From Rossellomorea vietnamensis (GTDB taxonomy: Bacteria > Bacillota > Bacilli > Bacillales > Bacillaceae_B), in NCBI RefSeq assembly GCF_025398035.1, contig NZ_CP104558.1, positions 1,798,001 through 1,862,000 on the forward strand: 64,000 bases of DNA, written 5' to 3'. The translations under genes were made by a program, and so were the position numbers. Below are positions 17,341 to 25,330 of the stretch, piece by piece (within the stretch, counting starts at the first letter, position 1; each line of letters opens with the position of its first letter). Under the pieces are notes generated by a model. That model was given only the letters and a program-made list of their open reading frames with translations. It searched no databases and had not been told where the DNA came from.

Positions 17341-18633
17341 CTACTTCAAAGCATTCATCTCCCATACTTTCTCCTCTCCGGTTTCCATATCCTTCACCTT
17401 AAACTGATTCTTCCGGACCTCCTCTTCTCCTATAACAATCACATTCCGTACCCCTTCTTTATTTGCTTTCTCCAAGAGTTTTCCTAATTTCCGGCTGCTC
17501 ATCTCAACTTCGACAATATAGCCTTTTTTCCTTAAATCATTTGCCACCCGTAAAGCTTCCTTCCCGGTACCAAGTGGAATGACGTAATAGTCAACGGTGG
17601 CACTTTTCTTCCCATTTTGCTTAGTCGTCATGATCGCTGCATATATGACATCCAATCCAAAGGAGATACCGACGGTCGAGACATTTTCACCTGTTCCCAA
17701 TAGACCACCGATAGCATTGTCATACCGTCCTCCGCTACCGATGCTTGATGTGATGGACCCATCCGTTAAGAATATTTCATAAATGGTTCCCGTGTAAATT
17801 TCCAGACCTCTTGCCAAAAAGGGATTAAACACGCATTGTTCGTTGATTTCCAGGAAGTCAAGATAGGAAGTCAGTTCCTTTAATTCATCCAATCCTTCCC
17901 TGATTTGGCCGTTTTGATCGGCGTATGACTCGAAATAGCCCAATCTGTTATTGTCACAGTCTGTTAAAAATTGTTGTATCAATCGGCTAGTACTGTCCGC
18001 AATGGACAGTTCAGAGAGTTCTGAGATGACCGACTCGACACCAATCTTTTCGAGTTTATCGAGGATCAAGACTGCTTGATTGATTTGATCCGCTTCCACA
18101 CCGAACACTTCAAGCATCCCCGTCAGCAGTTTCCGGTTATTATATTGAATGGTCACCTTCATATCGAGCTTTCCGAATGCATCCAGTGCCATCATCATCA
18201 GCTCTGCTTCCGCTACCTGTGATTCGACGCCAACTATATCCACATCGCACTGAGTGAATTCCCTGAACCTTCCCGCCTTGATAGGTCCGTCCCTGAACAC
18301 TTTTCCAATTTCATAGCGCTTGAACGGCATGGGGATGGTCGGGTTCATGGCCGCCACCTTGGCAAAAGGAATCGTGAGGTCATATCGCAGGGCGAGATCC
18401 CTTTCTCCCCTATCCGTTAAGGTATACATCTCTTCCAGGATCTCAGCACCACCCGCATATTTTGAAGCAAGCAACTCTGTGTAATTCAGGATAGGGGTCT
18501 CGAGGGGCTTGCAGCCGTATTGGATGAAAACGTCCTCCAGAGTCCTCCTGACTTCCCTTCGGATCACTTCCGCCTCCGGTAAATAATCCTGTGTCCCTTT
18601 GACATTTTGATAATCCATCTTCTTCATTTTCAT
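17341..18633 (-). CDS. hisS: Histidyl-tRNA synthetase (probable second copy)
   Basis: 430 residues: class II catalytic core with ALRYDLTIPF (81-90), motif 2 KRYEIGKVFRDG (105-116) and GRFREF, the HisA-type motif ARGLEIYTGT (274-283; the usual form is RGLDYYTGT), motif 3 GGRYDN (301-306), and an anticodon-binding domain in the last 90 residues. It charges tRNA-His. It stands alone; in Bacillus the housekeeping hisS is normally followed by aspS and preceded by a T-box, neither of which is here, so this is probably an auxiliary synthetase. The upstream leader encodes a His-rich peptide and an attenuator, so expression should rise on His-tRNA shortage. ATG 18631-18633 follows GGAGGAG. Confidence 0.9.
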   Translation of the reverse strand: MKMKKMDYQNVKGTQDYLPEAEVIRREVRRTLEDVFIQYGCKPLETPILNYTELLASKYAGGAEILEEMYTLTDRGERDLALRYDLTIPFAKVAAMNPTIPMPFKRYEIGKVFRDGPIKAGRFREFTQCDVDIVGVESQVAEAELMMMALDAFGKLDMKVTIQYNNRKLLTGMLEVFGVEADQINQAVLILDKLEKIGVESVISELSELSIADSTSRLIQQFLTDCDNNRLGYFESYADQNGQIREGLDELKELTSYLDFLEINEQCVFNPFLARGLEIYTGTIYEIFLTDGSITSSIGSGGRYDNAIGGLLGTGENVSTVGISFGLDVIYAAIMTTKQNGKKSATVDYYVIPLGTGKEALRVANDLRKKGYIVEVEMSSRKLGKLLEKANKEGVRNVIVIGEEEVRKNQFKVKDMETGEEKVWEMNALK

Positions 18634-18651
18634 CTTTCTTCTCCTCCTTTT

Positions 18652-18759
18652 TTGTATAAAAAAAGAACCGCACTTGATAAGCGAATAACTTAATCAAATG
18701 CGGTTCTATGGGAAATAACCTTCCTATGTGCGATTGTTAAAAATCGGATAGCAAGGTTA
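18652..18759 (-). promoter_or_regulatory. Histidine attenuator: pause hairpin and terminator
   Basis: Hairpin 1 pairs TAACCTT (18753-18759) with AAGGTTA (18716-18722) and, inside, CTAT/ATAG and CGATT/AATCG. The terminator pairs AGAACCGCA (18699-18707) with TGCGGTTCT (18664-18672), extended inside by further pairs, then a T run down to 18652. The 3' arm of hairpin 1 can instead pair with the 5' arm of the terminator (GGTT/AACC and AATCG/TGATT), giving an antiterminator. Hairpin 1 begins in the leader-peptide stop codon. Confidence 0.8.
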
Positions 18760-18813
18760 CTTGTTATGATGATGGAATTGTGTGAATGAGCATTGCTTGT
18801 TGATGAGAGTCAT
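18757..18813 (-). CDS. Histidine leader peptide of hisS
   Basis: 18 codons reading MTLINKQCSFTQFHHHNK and a TAA stop. Three consecutive His codons (14-16) sit three codons from the stop. The ATG (18811-18813) has a strong AGAGGTGG site 6-7 bases upstream and a SigA-type promoter at 18839-18867. A ribosome stalled on the His codons would mask the 5' arm of hairpin 1 and favour the antiterminator. This is the classical his-leader layout of enteric bacteria. It is too short for normal gene calling. Known: T-boxes are the usual Bacillota solution; no T-box consensus is present here. Confidence 0.82.
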   Translation of the reverse strand: MTLINKQCSFTQFHHHNK

Positions 18814-18838
18814 ATTTATCCACCTCTTATTTTCATAT

Positions 18839-18867
18839 ATGTTATCACGGCGGAAGATGGTTTTCAA
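18839..18867 (-). promoter_or_regulatory. hisS leader promoter
   Basis: TTGAAA (18862-18867), 17-base spacer, TAACAT (18839-18844); the transcript would start just upstream of the leader-peptide ribosome binding site. Confidence 0.65.
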
Positions 18868-18891
18868 TATATGTTGATGATTTATCGGTAA

Positions 18892-19461
18892 CTATTCATT
18901 TCCCCTTTTAAAGGCGTCAATGATGAGAGAAGGAGCAGCTAGCCTTTCTCCCTGATTTCTTGGATCGAACTTCTTGGATCGGAAGATGACCCCGTCAGCA
19001 CCATCCCAGTTATTTTGATGGAACTGTCCGCTTTCGTCACAATACTCTAGTAACCTGACTTCAAACCCTGCAGCTTCAAATAACTCAGTTAATAATTTAT
19101 AGTTGTAGACAATCTTATGACTCGCTGCAGGATGATCTTCCGGTCCCGGACCTCCTATCTGCACAATACTTTGATAGGTTTCATCAGGAAAATATCCATC
19201 AGGCACAGCACATCGAATATACCCAGACCGCTTAAGGTACTTCATACATATCCTTGTTGCCTGCAGACCTTCTTCGTATGTAAGGTGTTCCCAAACATGC
19301 TCTGCTAATAAAACGGATATCGAACTTTCTTCGAACATGTTCTGCCACGTCGTTTCGTCCAGTAAGTTCAGGTCTTCTTCCTGGGTATGCAGCCAGCCGG
19401 GATTATTATGATATTCTCCTGCGCCGATCACGACTTTGAGTTCTGTTTGGGTATTGTTCAT
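18892..19461 (-). CDS. SAM-dependent methyltransferase-like protein
   Basis: 189 residues resembling class I methyltransferases: a loop near the N-terminus (VVIGAGEYHNNPGWLHTQ) in place of the glycine motif I, the motif HVWEHLTYEEG (compare EHxxH/P of ubiE-like folds), and AVPDGYFPD. It lacks a canonical GxGxG, so catalytic activity is uncertain. Downstream gene of a short run with an alpha/beta hydrolase (17 bases apart). Confidence 0.7.
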   Translation of the reverse strand: MNNTQTELKVVIGAGEYHNNPGWLHTQEEDLNLLDETTWQNMFEESSISVLLAEHVWEHLTYEEGLQATRICMKYLKRSGYIRCAVPDGYFPDETYQSIVQIGGPGPEDHPAASHKIVYNYKLLTELFEAAGFEVRLLEYCDESGQFHQNNWDGADGVIFRSKKFDPRNQGERLAAPSLIIDAFKRGNE

Positions 19462-19478
19462 TTGGGTTACCTCACTTT

Positions 19479-20363
19479 CTAATCTAAAAACTTATTGGTC
19501 TCCTTTACAAACCTTTCTGTTTCCTCCAAGTCAGGAAAATGGGCACTTTCCCCAAATTGAATCAGAGTGCTATTGGGCAGGTTGGAATGGATCAATTTCG
19601 AAATGGGCAAACCAGTATTTCGGTCAAACACTCCTGTCATTATGAGTATCTGATGATGGATTTCCTTGAGACGTTCAAGAAGGGGGACTTCAAGCGGCCT
19701 GTTCGTGAGGGTACGGTTCATGAGACCAGTGTTAACGAGATTGCTTTCTTCCCACAACCCTCGATTTATTTTGGCGATTTCCTGATTTTCAAATAATAAT
19801 AGGTCCACGATTTCGGGACTCACCATCTCCCATACCTCGTTATAGATTGTGTCAAGAGTCCCTTCCGTTTGAAAGCACGCTGATATTTTGTTGATTAGAT
19901 TTGAATCCCCAATAGACAAAAACCCGGTTACTTGCACCATTTTCTGAATGTCTGTATTGAGAAGACTTGGAGCTGACAGGATGATTTGGTGAATCTCTTC
20001 AGGTAAGTGATTGGCAACCTCTAGAGCCAGCTCTCCGCCAAATGAGTAGCCAAGAAGGTCAACCCTTTCAGCACTTAACCATTCCTTCAGTTCTTTGAAA
20101 TCCTCAATCAATACGTCAAGTGTATATTCATCATCAGCGTAAGGCTTATCCGATCTTCCACACCCGCGTTGCTCATAGTAAACAACCGTCCTTGCATTTG
20201 ACAATAACGGGCCAGCCGTCCTTTCAAACACATAATGATTGCCACCTGGTCCCCCATGGAGAATGATCAAGGGGGTAGTCCGGTTTTCAGCGCCATCGAT
20301 TTTAACCCAGTGATTGATTCCATTAAGAGGTACTGTGAATTCTCCGTTTTTGAGGTTGGGCAT
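19479..20363 (-). CDS. Alpha/beta hydrolase (proline iminopeptidase-like)
   Basis: 294 residues. HGGPGG (36-41) is the oxyanion loop typical of the prolyl iminopeptidase group; EQRGCGRSD follows; the nucleophile elbow is GYSFGG (105-110, Ser107). Likely catalytic Asp and His are in GVFDRNTG and ESAHFPD near the C-terminus. Cytosolic hydrolase; the exact substrate (N-terminal Pro peptides or esters) is unproven. Confidence 0.85.
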   Translation of the reverse strand: MPNLKNGEFTVPLNGINHWVKIDGAENRTTPLIILHGGPGGNHYVFERTAGPLLSNARTVVYYEQRGCGRSDKPYADDEYTLDVLIEDFKELKEWLSAERVDLLGYSFGGELALEVANHLPEEIHQIILSAPSLLNTDIQKMVQVTGFLSIGDSNLINKISACFQTEGTLDTIYNEVWEMVSPEIVDLLLFENQEIAKINRGLWEESNLVNTGLMNRTLTNRPLEVPLLERLKEIHHQILIMTGVFDRNTGLPISKLIHSNLPNSTLIQFGESAHFPDLEETERFVKETNKFLD

Positions 20364-20389
20364 GGTGGTGTCTCCTTATAAGTTTCAGT

Positions 20390-20986
20390 TCAATACTTCG
20401 AATCCCTCAAAGCAAATCCTGCCTTTACCGCAGGCCACTCCTCATCAATGATCGAATACAGAACGGCATTTCTGACATAGCCTCCTGACAGGATCCTTTC
20501 TTTTCTCAGAACTCCTTCTTTCACGGCACCTAACCGTTCAATTGCCTTCTGGGAACGGAGGTTTCGTTCATCTGTTTTAAGCTGAACCCGCATCATCCCC
20601 AGTTCTTCAAAACAATAACGAAGAATGAGATACTTACAGCTGGAATTCACGAAAGACCTCTGATTTTCTTTGCTGTACCACGTTGAACCGAGTTCACACG
20701 ATTTTTGTGAGAGGTTGATTTCGAACAATCTGGTTGACCCAATGATTCTATTTTGTTCTTTTAACACAACAGCAAAAGGCAAGGCAGTTTGTTGATCCCG
20801 TAGCCGGACGGCGGTTGTTACCCATTGGTCCATTTGCTCGAGGGTTGTGATTTCGTTAAACATAAAACGCCATATCTCCGGATCGTTTGCTTCAAGGAGA
20901 GCAGCGGAATGATGAACCTCCAAGGGTATCAATTTAATTTTCTCGTTTTCTAATGCCGGTGGGGAATGAAAGATATTGTTTTTCAT
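20390..20986 (-). CDS. GNAT family N-acetyltransferase (RimJ/RimL-like)
   Basis: 198 residues of the Acetyltransf_3 type, with VVLKEQNRIIGSTRLFEI in the central sheet and KTDERNLRSQKAIERLGAVKEG in the acetyl-CoA-binding and C-terminal region. Proteins like this acetylate protein N-termini, antibiotics or amino compounds. The ATG at 20984-20986 follows GGAGG. Located 26 bases upstream of the alpha/beta hydrolase gene. Confidence 0.85.
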   Translation of the reverse strand: MKNNIFHSPPALENEKIKLIPLEVHHSAALLEANDPEIWRFMFNEITTLEQMDQWVTTAVRLRDQQTALPFAVVLKEQNRIIGSTRLFEINLSQKSCELGSTWYSKENQRSFVNSSCKYLILRYCFEELGMMRVQLKTDERNLRSQKAIERLGAVKEGVLRKERILSGGYVRNAVLYSIIDEEWPAVKAGFALRDSKY

Positions 20987-21025
20987 ATGTCCTCCTATTT
21001 TTGCATTCAATTTGAGGTCCGTCCC

Positions 21026-21592
21026 TCACTTTCGCTCGAGTTGAAACTCTTCTATTATCTTCTCGGCAACTTCTTCGGGGCTCATATCCGTATTGTTGAT
21101 CTTGATATACTTCTCTCTTTCTATTTCCCCTTCAACCGAATTCAGGCGATGGGTGTCCAGGGAAGCTAGCAATCGCTTCTCGGAGTCTTCGATATTTCGC
21201 TTCGACGGCTTATGCTGCAGTCGGTTCGGTGTGATGTTACGCTTCAGTCTTACTTCCAGATCCGTTTCAAGCTCCACGAAATAGACTTCTGCCCCATTTG
21301 ATTCAAAAATGTCTGTGACCTTCTCGACCCACTTCCAGTCCTTTTCTTCGTTAAATGCCCACATAAAGGTAAAGATCATCCCGTACTGATCTGTTTTTGA
21401 GAAGGATTCAAAAATTTCGACTCTCAGCATGTTGCAGATTCTCCACATTTCTTCCGAGAAACCAAAGAAAGGTTGTAGCAATTCGATGGTCATATGATTG
21501 TGGAATAGTTTCAATTCTGTTCGTTTTTCTAACTCTTGACCTACCGTCATTTTCCCGACGGCCTGGGGTCCGAAAAGTAAGATGAGTTTCAT
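21026..21592 (-). CDS. P-loop NTPase, shikimate-kinase-like
   Basis: 188 residues beginning with a P-loop GPQAVGKMT (8-16) and a nearby HNHMTIE segment. The lid-like basic region is VRLKRNITPNRLQHKP. Resembles small-molecule kinases of the AAA_33/CPT group found among resistance-type genes in Bacillus. Its 3' end coincides with the dispersed GAGGTCCGTCCCTC repeat. Substrate unknown. Confidence 0.75.
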   Translation of the reverse strand: MKLILLFGPQAVGKMTVGQELEKRTELKLFHNHMTIELLQPFFGFSEEMWRICNMLRVEIFESFSKTDQYGMIFTFMWAFNEEKDWKWVEKVTDIFESNGAEVYFVELETDLEVRLKRNITPNRLQHKPSKRNIEDSEKRLLASLDTHRLNSVEGEIEREKYIKINNTDMSPEEVAEKIIEEFQLERK

Positions 21593-21682
21593 TGGAGTGC
21601 CCCCTTTTGGGTTATTTGCTAGTAAATCGCTTGATTTTATTTTTATTTAAGGACCAGCTTTTTTGTTCATGAACAAGATTTG

Positions 21683-22492
21683 TCAGTGGTCTTCTCCATC
21701 CTCTTTTCTAGCCAACTTTATGTTTTCAAAATGGATACTCTTCATTCCCTCAAAAAAGGGGTATTGTTCGCGACAATGGGTTTCGAGCTTTTCCCCACCC
21801 TGTAAAAGATGATTGATATAGTAGGTTGATTCCGTGATTCTCTTCATGATCTCGTCCGGATTATTTGTCACAGATCCATGCCCAGGGACATGTACCTGAA
21901 TAGAGTGAGTTTCCAGAATCGTTGCTGCCTTTTTCATCGTTTTCTTATAATCTATGTAACTGCTGAAAATGAAAGGGAACTCTACATCGGATAGATAGTC
22001 ACCTGATAAGAAGATGCCTAAAGGTTCAATAACCGTGAAAAGGCCATCGTGGGTGTGGCCAGGTGCTTTGTAAAAAGTTAAGGAAAGTGAGCCGATTTCG
22101 AGCCTTTCTCCGTCGTGGGATATGGAGTGATCCACTGATGGATAATGGGGCTCGTAGTCCCTATTAATATAATATCGCTGGTCAAACTCACTGACCTTCT
22201 GCATGATTTCCTTTTTGTGTTCGTGATGCTTGAATTCTTCTGAAGCGATCACCTTTGCTTCCGGAAATGCCCCGGAACCGATGATGTGGTCGAAATCACT
22301 GTGCGTGTAGATGATATAAAGCTGCTTGGCACCTAATTCACTATCCACATACTCCCGAATGGCTTGGACTTCATTTGTAAGCCAATTGGGATCAGTCAGG
22401 ATCATCACGTCGCCGGTTTGTATGACTGCGGATGTTGTTTGATATAACGAGCTTTGGAAAACGGTTAGGTAATCATTTTTGAAATGAATCAT
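21683..22492 (-). CDS. MBL-fold metallo-hydrolase
   Basis: 269 residues with the metallo-beta-lactamase fold: THSDFDH (a His-x-Asp-x-Asp-His variant of HxHxDH), GHTHDG, SGDYLSD and a late HVPGHGSV. The first metal His of the canonical motif is replaced by the HSD arrangement, as in some glyoxalase II-like proteins. The start (22490-22492) follows AGGAGGC and overlaps the upstream GNAT gene by 20 bases, implying coupled expression. Possible role: hydrolysis of a thioester or lactone; not determinable. Confidence 0.8.
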   Translation of the reverse strand: MIHFKNDYLTVFQSSLYQTTSAVIQTGDVMILTDPNWLTNEVQAIREYVDSELGAKQLYIIYTHSDFDHIIGSGAFPEAKVIASEEFKHHEHKKEIMQKVSEFDQRYYINRDYEPHYPSVDHSISHDGERLEIGSLSLTFYKAPGHTHDGLFTVIEPLGIFLSGDYLSDVEFPFIFSSYIDYKKTMKKAATILETHSIQVHVPGHGSVTNNPDEIMKRITESTYYINHLLQGGEKLETHCREQYPFFEGMKSIHFENIKLARKEDGEDH

Positions 22493-22955
22493 GGGTCGCC
22501 TCCTTCTGTCCATTTGAATTTAGACTCTTAGCAAATCCGGTACTCTTGGCCACATATCCTCTCTTGCGATAAAAAGCATGTGCCTTTAATCTCTCTTCCC
22601 TGTTCCCGCTATTCAGTCCGATTCCTTTAGCACCAATATGTCTGGCCCATCTCTCAGCTTCAGATACTAATTCATGGCCTATGCCCATGTTACGAAAGGC
22701 TGAATTGACAACCAGGGCGACAATCCGCACATAGCAACCATCCATTTCGTAGTAATATCCTTTCGTCAGCCCAACCATTCCGGCCACTTTCCCTTTCACT
22801 TCAGCTACTAAGGTAAGATAGTCAGGGGTGGAATCGATTTGGGCCATTCTTAACTTCATCTCGTCCAAACTGGTGGGATAGCCAAGCTGATCCATTAATA
22901 TGGCCAACTCTTTCACATCACTTTGAGTTACTTTCCTAATCTCCATTTCTCTCAT
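22473..22955 (-). CDS. GNAT family N-acetyltransferase
   Basis: 160 residues, GNAT core with VRIVALVVNSAFRNMGIG (acetyl-CoA pyrophosphate loop RNMGIG) and AFYRKRGY at the C-terminal. ATG 22953-22955 lies 9 bases after GGAGG; the longer reading has no site. Overlaps the MBL gene. Confidence 0.85.
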   Translation of the reverse strand: MREMEIRKVTQSDVKELAILMDQLGYPTSLDEMKLRMAQIDSTPDYLTLVAEVKGKVAGMVGLTKGYYYEMDGCYVRIVALVVNSAFRNMGIGHELVSEAERWARHIGAKGIGLNSGNREERLKAHAFYRKRGYVAKSTGFAKSLNSNGQKEATHDSFQK

Positions 22956-22992
22956 CCTGCAATGCCTCCGTTGATCCAATCATTCTTATTAA

Positions 22993-23424
22993 TTACTCCA
23001 TCTCATTCCCATACTTCTCAGGCAGCAATTCCAACACATTACATTTCACCAATTCACCCCGATAAGAAAGGATGACATCAGTTTGTGTCCCGTAGTCACT
23101 GATTAACTCCCTGCACATCCCACAAGGCGCGACGACCCAGCATTTCTCGATATCTTCGTGTGGATGGGGGTGGGCGACGGCGACAATGGTTTCGAATTCA
23201 TGGTCCCCTTCAGAGATGGATTTCCCAAGAGCCATCGCTTCGCCGCAGACGGTGATCCTGCCGACGTTTGCTTCGACGTGGACAGCTGCATAGACCTTTC
23301 CCGATGTTGCTCTGACGGCTGAACCGATGTGATGCCGACCGTACCGGTAATTCGTTTCTATGACTCTTTCTGCTTCTTTGATCAGTTCATAGTCTCTTTC
23401 TTCTAAGGGTTTAACGTTTAACAT
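22993..23424 (-). CDS. Cytidine deaminase-like protein (blasticidin-S deaminase type)
   Basis: 143 residues of the CDA superfamily: zinc site motifs are VCGEAMAL (Cys and catalytic Glu) and PCGMCREL (two Cys). HHIGSAVRA matches the substrate loop. Lengths and motifs fit the small deaminases that act on free nucleosides or on nucleoside antibiotics such as blasticidin S. Which substrate is used cannot be read from sequence. It sits among other small-molecule modifying genes. Confidence 0.82.
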   Translation of the reverse strand: MLNVKPLEERDYELIKEAERVIETNYRYGRHHIGSAVRATSGKVYAAVHVEANVGRITVCGEAMALGKSISEGDHEFETIVAVAHPHPHEDIEKCWVVAPCGMCRELISDYGTQTDVILSYRGELVKCNVLELLPEKYGNEME

Positions 23425-23440
23425 GTTGCACTTCCTTTTT

Positions 23441-23932
23441 TCATATTTGTTCTAAAATCATTTCCACTACCTCATCCTCCGTCATTTCATCCGTCAATTG
23501 CACTTCTCCATCCACACGGAGATAGTCCTCTGCATTCCACCATGCACGTAAAGAATCCTCCCCGAATTCTGTCCTTTTTGAACGGGCGTTATGTCGGCGG
23601 ACGGTTTCTTGAAACGATAAATCGTAGTAGTATGTATGGGCTTTTCCGTTATAAAATTGGATTAACTGCCGAAGCATATCGCCGTAGCGTTGTTCAGTGA
23701 AGATTCCTTCCACTATGACGTTTTCACATTTCCCTCTGCCGTATTCTGCGATCTGCCTGATCAGGTCCATGGACAGGTTGCCGTCCCGGTCCTGTACCTT
23801 TAACATGTCGCGGCGGACGACATCTTGGGAAACAAGGAGCGTCCCCCTTCCAAAATGTTCTTGAAGACGTTTGGCGGTCGTTGTTTTTCCGCTGCCGGAA
23901 TTTCCTCGTATGATGATCAATGTTGATTCCAT
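23441..23932 (-). CDS. P-loop kinase of unknown substrate (AAA_33 type)
   Basis: 163 residues: P-loop RGNSGSGKTT (9-18), second region VSQDVVRRDML, IVEGIF as Walker-B-like, and a basic lid RRHNARSKRTEFG. Similar to chloramphenicol phosphotransferase-like and zeta-toxin-like small kinases. Its start has GGGAGG upstream. Lies 16 bases before the deaminase gene on the same strand. Confidence 0.78.
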   Translation of the reverse strand: MESTLIIIRGNSGSGKTTTAKRLQEHFGRGTLLVSQDVVRRDMLKVQDRDGNLSMDLIRQIAEYGRGKCENVIVEGIFTEQRYGDMLRQLIQFYNGKAHTYYYDLSFQETVRRHNARSKRTEFGEDSLRAWWNAEDYLRVDGEVQLTDEMTEDEVVEMILEQI

Positions 23933-23948
23933 AATTCCTCCCAGGTGG

Positions 23949-25016
23949 TTATAGCTGTATAGTGTATTTTTTCAGTAAATCTTTTAATGCCGGTCTTTCA
24001 TTTCCATCCCTGCCCACCACGTGCGTTGCCGTAATCAATGAATTCAATACTGCTTCTTCCGTCGCTTCTCCAATGGCGCGGAATGCAAGGTCGATTTCTT
24101 CTTCATGGATCATCGGGGCGGACATGCATTGGGACGTATGGTCATGGGGGATCTTCGTTGCCGTCGAGAAGCCGATGACCACTTCGCCGCTCCCGGTTGT
24201 GATGATGGAGCCTGTACGGGATAATCCTGTGATCGTCCGCTTGATGATTCGGTTGAGCTGTCTTTCTGACACGGGGAGGTCCGTCCCTGCAATGATGATG
24301 ATCGAGCCTTTGTCCTGTTCTTCGCGGGTTTGGAGGATTCTCTCCTTCAGTTCTTCGCCGACGGCCCTTCCGTTTATGGTCAGGTCGCTTAGTATCCCGA
24401 AATTTGTCAAAACGAGGATACCCATTGTGTAGGTCCCGTGTTCCATCTTCATGATCCGTGAAGCCGTCCCGATTCCGCCTTTAAGGGAGTAACAGAGCAT
24501 GCCGGTACCGGCTCCTACCGTCCCCTCTTCAACGAATGACGAAGTGTTTTCCAACGCCTGCCGGACATGGTCTTTCGTGATGAAACGTGCCCTAATGTCG
24601 TTTAAAAACATGTCATTGCACTCACACACCACGGGATTGACGGTCCCCGTCGTTCTGCCGATCTCAGGATTCTGTTCGAGCATGTAATCGAAGAGGGCGT
24701 CGGCGGCTGTACCGATGTTCAATGTGTTCGTTAATAGAATGGGAGTTTCCAAGGTTCCAAGTTCATTGATTTGAATCGTGCCCATCGTCTTGCCGAACCC
24801 GTTGATGACATGGGTGGTGGCGATGAGCTTCTCTTTGAATAGGTTTCCCTGGTGAGGCAGGATCGCCGTGACGCCCGTTTGCCCGTCATTTTCACTAAGG
24901 GTGACATGACCGACCGTTACGCCTTCAACATCAGTAAGAGAATTATTGGGACCCGTTTCTAACTTTCCTATTTTCACTCCGTAGTCCCGGATTCTTTTTT
25001 GTGCAGGATTGTTCAT
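23949..25016 (-). CDS. P1 family peptidase (DmpA/BapA-like aminopeptidase)
   Basis: 355 residues. Family P1 features are NSLTDVEGVTVGH near the start, GTVGAGTGM, and the autoprocessing site G237-S238 in KGSIII, which would generate the N-terminal Ser nucleophile. These enzymes release D-amino acids or beta-amino acids from peptides. The start has GGAGGGG before it. Upstream are the TTTGGAATAATTGG motif and repeat array B. Confidence 0.9.
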   Translation of the reverse strand: MNNPAQKRIRDYGVKIGKLETGPNNSLTDVEGVTVGHVTLSENDGQTGVTAILPHQGNLFKEKLIATTHVINGFGKTMGTIQINELGTLETPILLTNTLNIGTAADALFDYMLEQNPEIGRTTGTVNPVVCECNDMFLNDIRARFITKDHVRQALENTSSFVEEGTVGAGTGMLCYSLKGGIGTASRIMKMEHGTYTMGILVLTNFGILSDLTINGRAVGEELKERILQTREEQDKGSIIIIAGTDLPVSERQLNRIIKRTITGLSRTGSIITTGSGEVVIGFSTATKIPHDHTSQCMSAPMIHEEEIDLAFRAIGEATEEAVLNSLITATHVVGRDGNERPALKDLLKKYTIQL

Positions 25017-25082
25017 CGTGGCCCCTCCATTAGGTGAATATTCCGAAAATTTTGGTTGTGAAGAAAGCTAGTCTTATACATA

Positions 25083-25096
25083 CCAATTATTCCAAA
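25083..25096 (-). promoter_or_regulatory. TTTGGAATAATTGG motif upstream of the P1 peptidase
   Basis: Minus-strand TTTGGAATAATTGG, one of five near-identical 14-mers found just upstream of unrelated genes in this window, always in the gene's orientation. The start codon is 66 bases downstream. Confidence 0.4.
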
Positions 25097-25148
25097 ATAT
25101 TCATATAAACTCAATCCTTTCTTGGGTAATGACATTCCTCGCCAGGTA

Positions 25149-25261
25149 ATCATGCGGGATTATAAAAAATCGTGCGGGTTCTGGATTTTTCATGCGGGAC
25201 TGAAGGTAATCGTGCGAGACTGGATTTAATCATGCCGGTTTCAAGTGGAATCAAGCCTCAA
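25149..25261. repeat. Array B: 12-base units at a strict 20-base period
   Basis: Units start at 25149, 25169, 25189, 25209 and 25229, with a degenerate sixth at 25250; spacers of 8 bases are unrelated. All fit WTCRTGCSGGWT with up to two mismatches. The surrounding 313-base gene-free stretch (25017-25329) also holds the TTTGGAATAATTGG motif and a terminator (25292-25330). Confidence 0.87.
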
Positions 25262-25291
25262 CGTCGAATCTTCTTAATTTGGATGCACCAG

Positions 25292-25330
25292 AAAAAACGG
25301 CTTTGACCAATAAAGGTCTAAACCGTTTTT
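25292..25330 (-). terminator. Terminator of the sensor kinase gene
   Basis: Minus strand ACGG-t-TT ... GACC-loop-GGTC ... CCGT followed by T6; it overlaps the stop region of the kinase gene. Confidence 0.75.

Noticed and set aside
18652-18867. T-box leader for hisS
   Set aside because: No GGTGG-ACCGCG T-box sequence and no specifier-loop arrangement; the leader-peptide explanation fits all parts.
24277-24290. AGGTCCGTCCCT word inside the P1 peptidase gene as a dispersed repeat
   Set aside because: It encodes conserved residues (GTDLP) in frame, so it is explained by the protein sequence.
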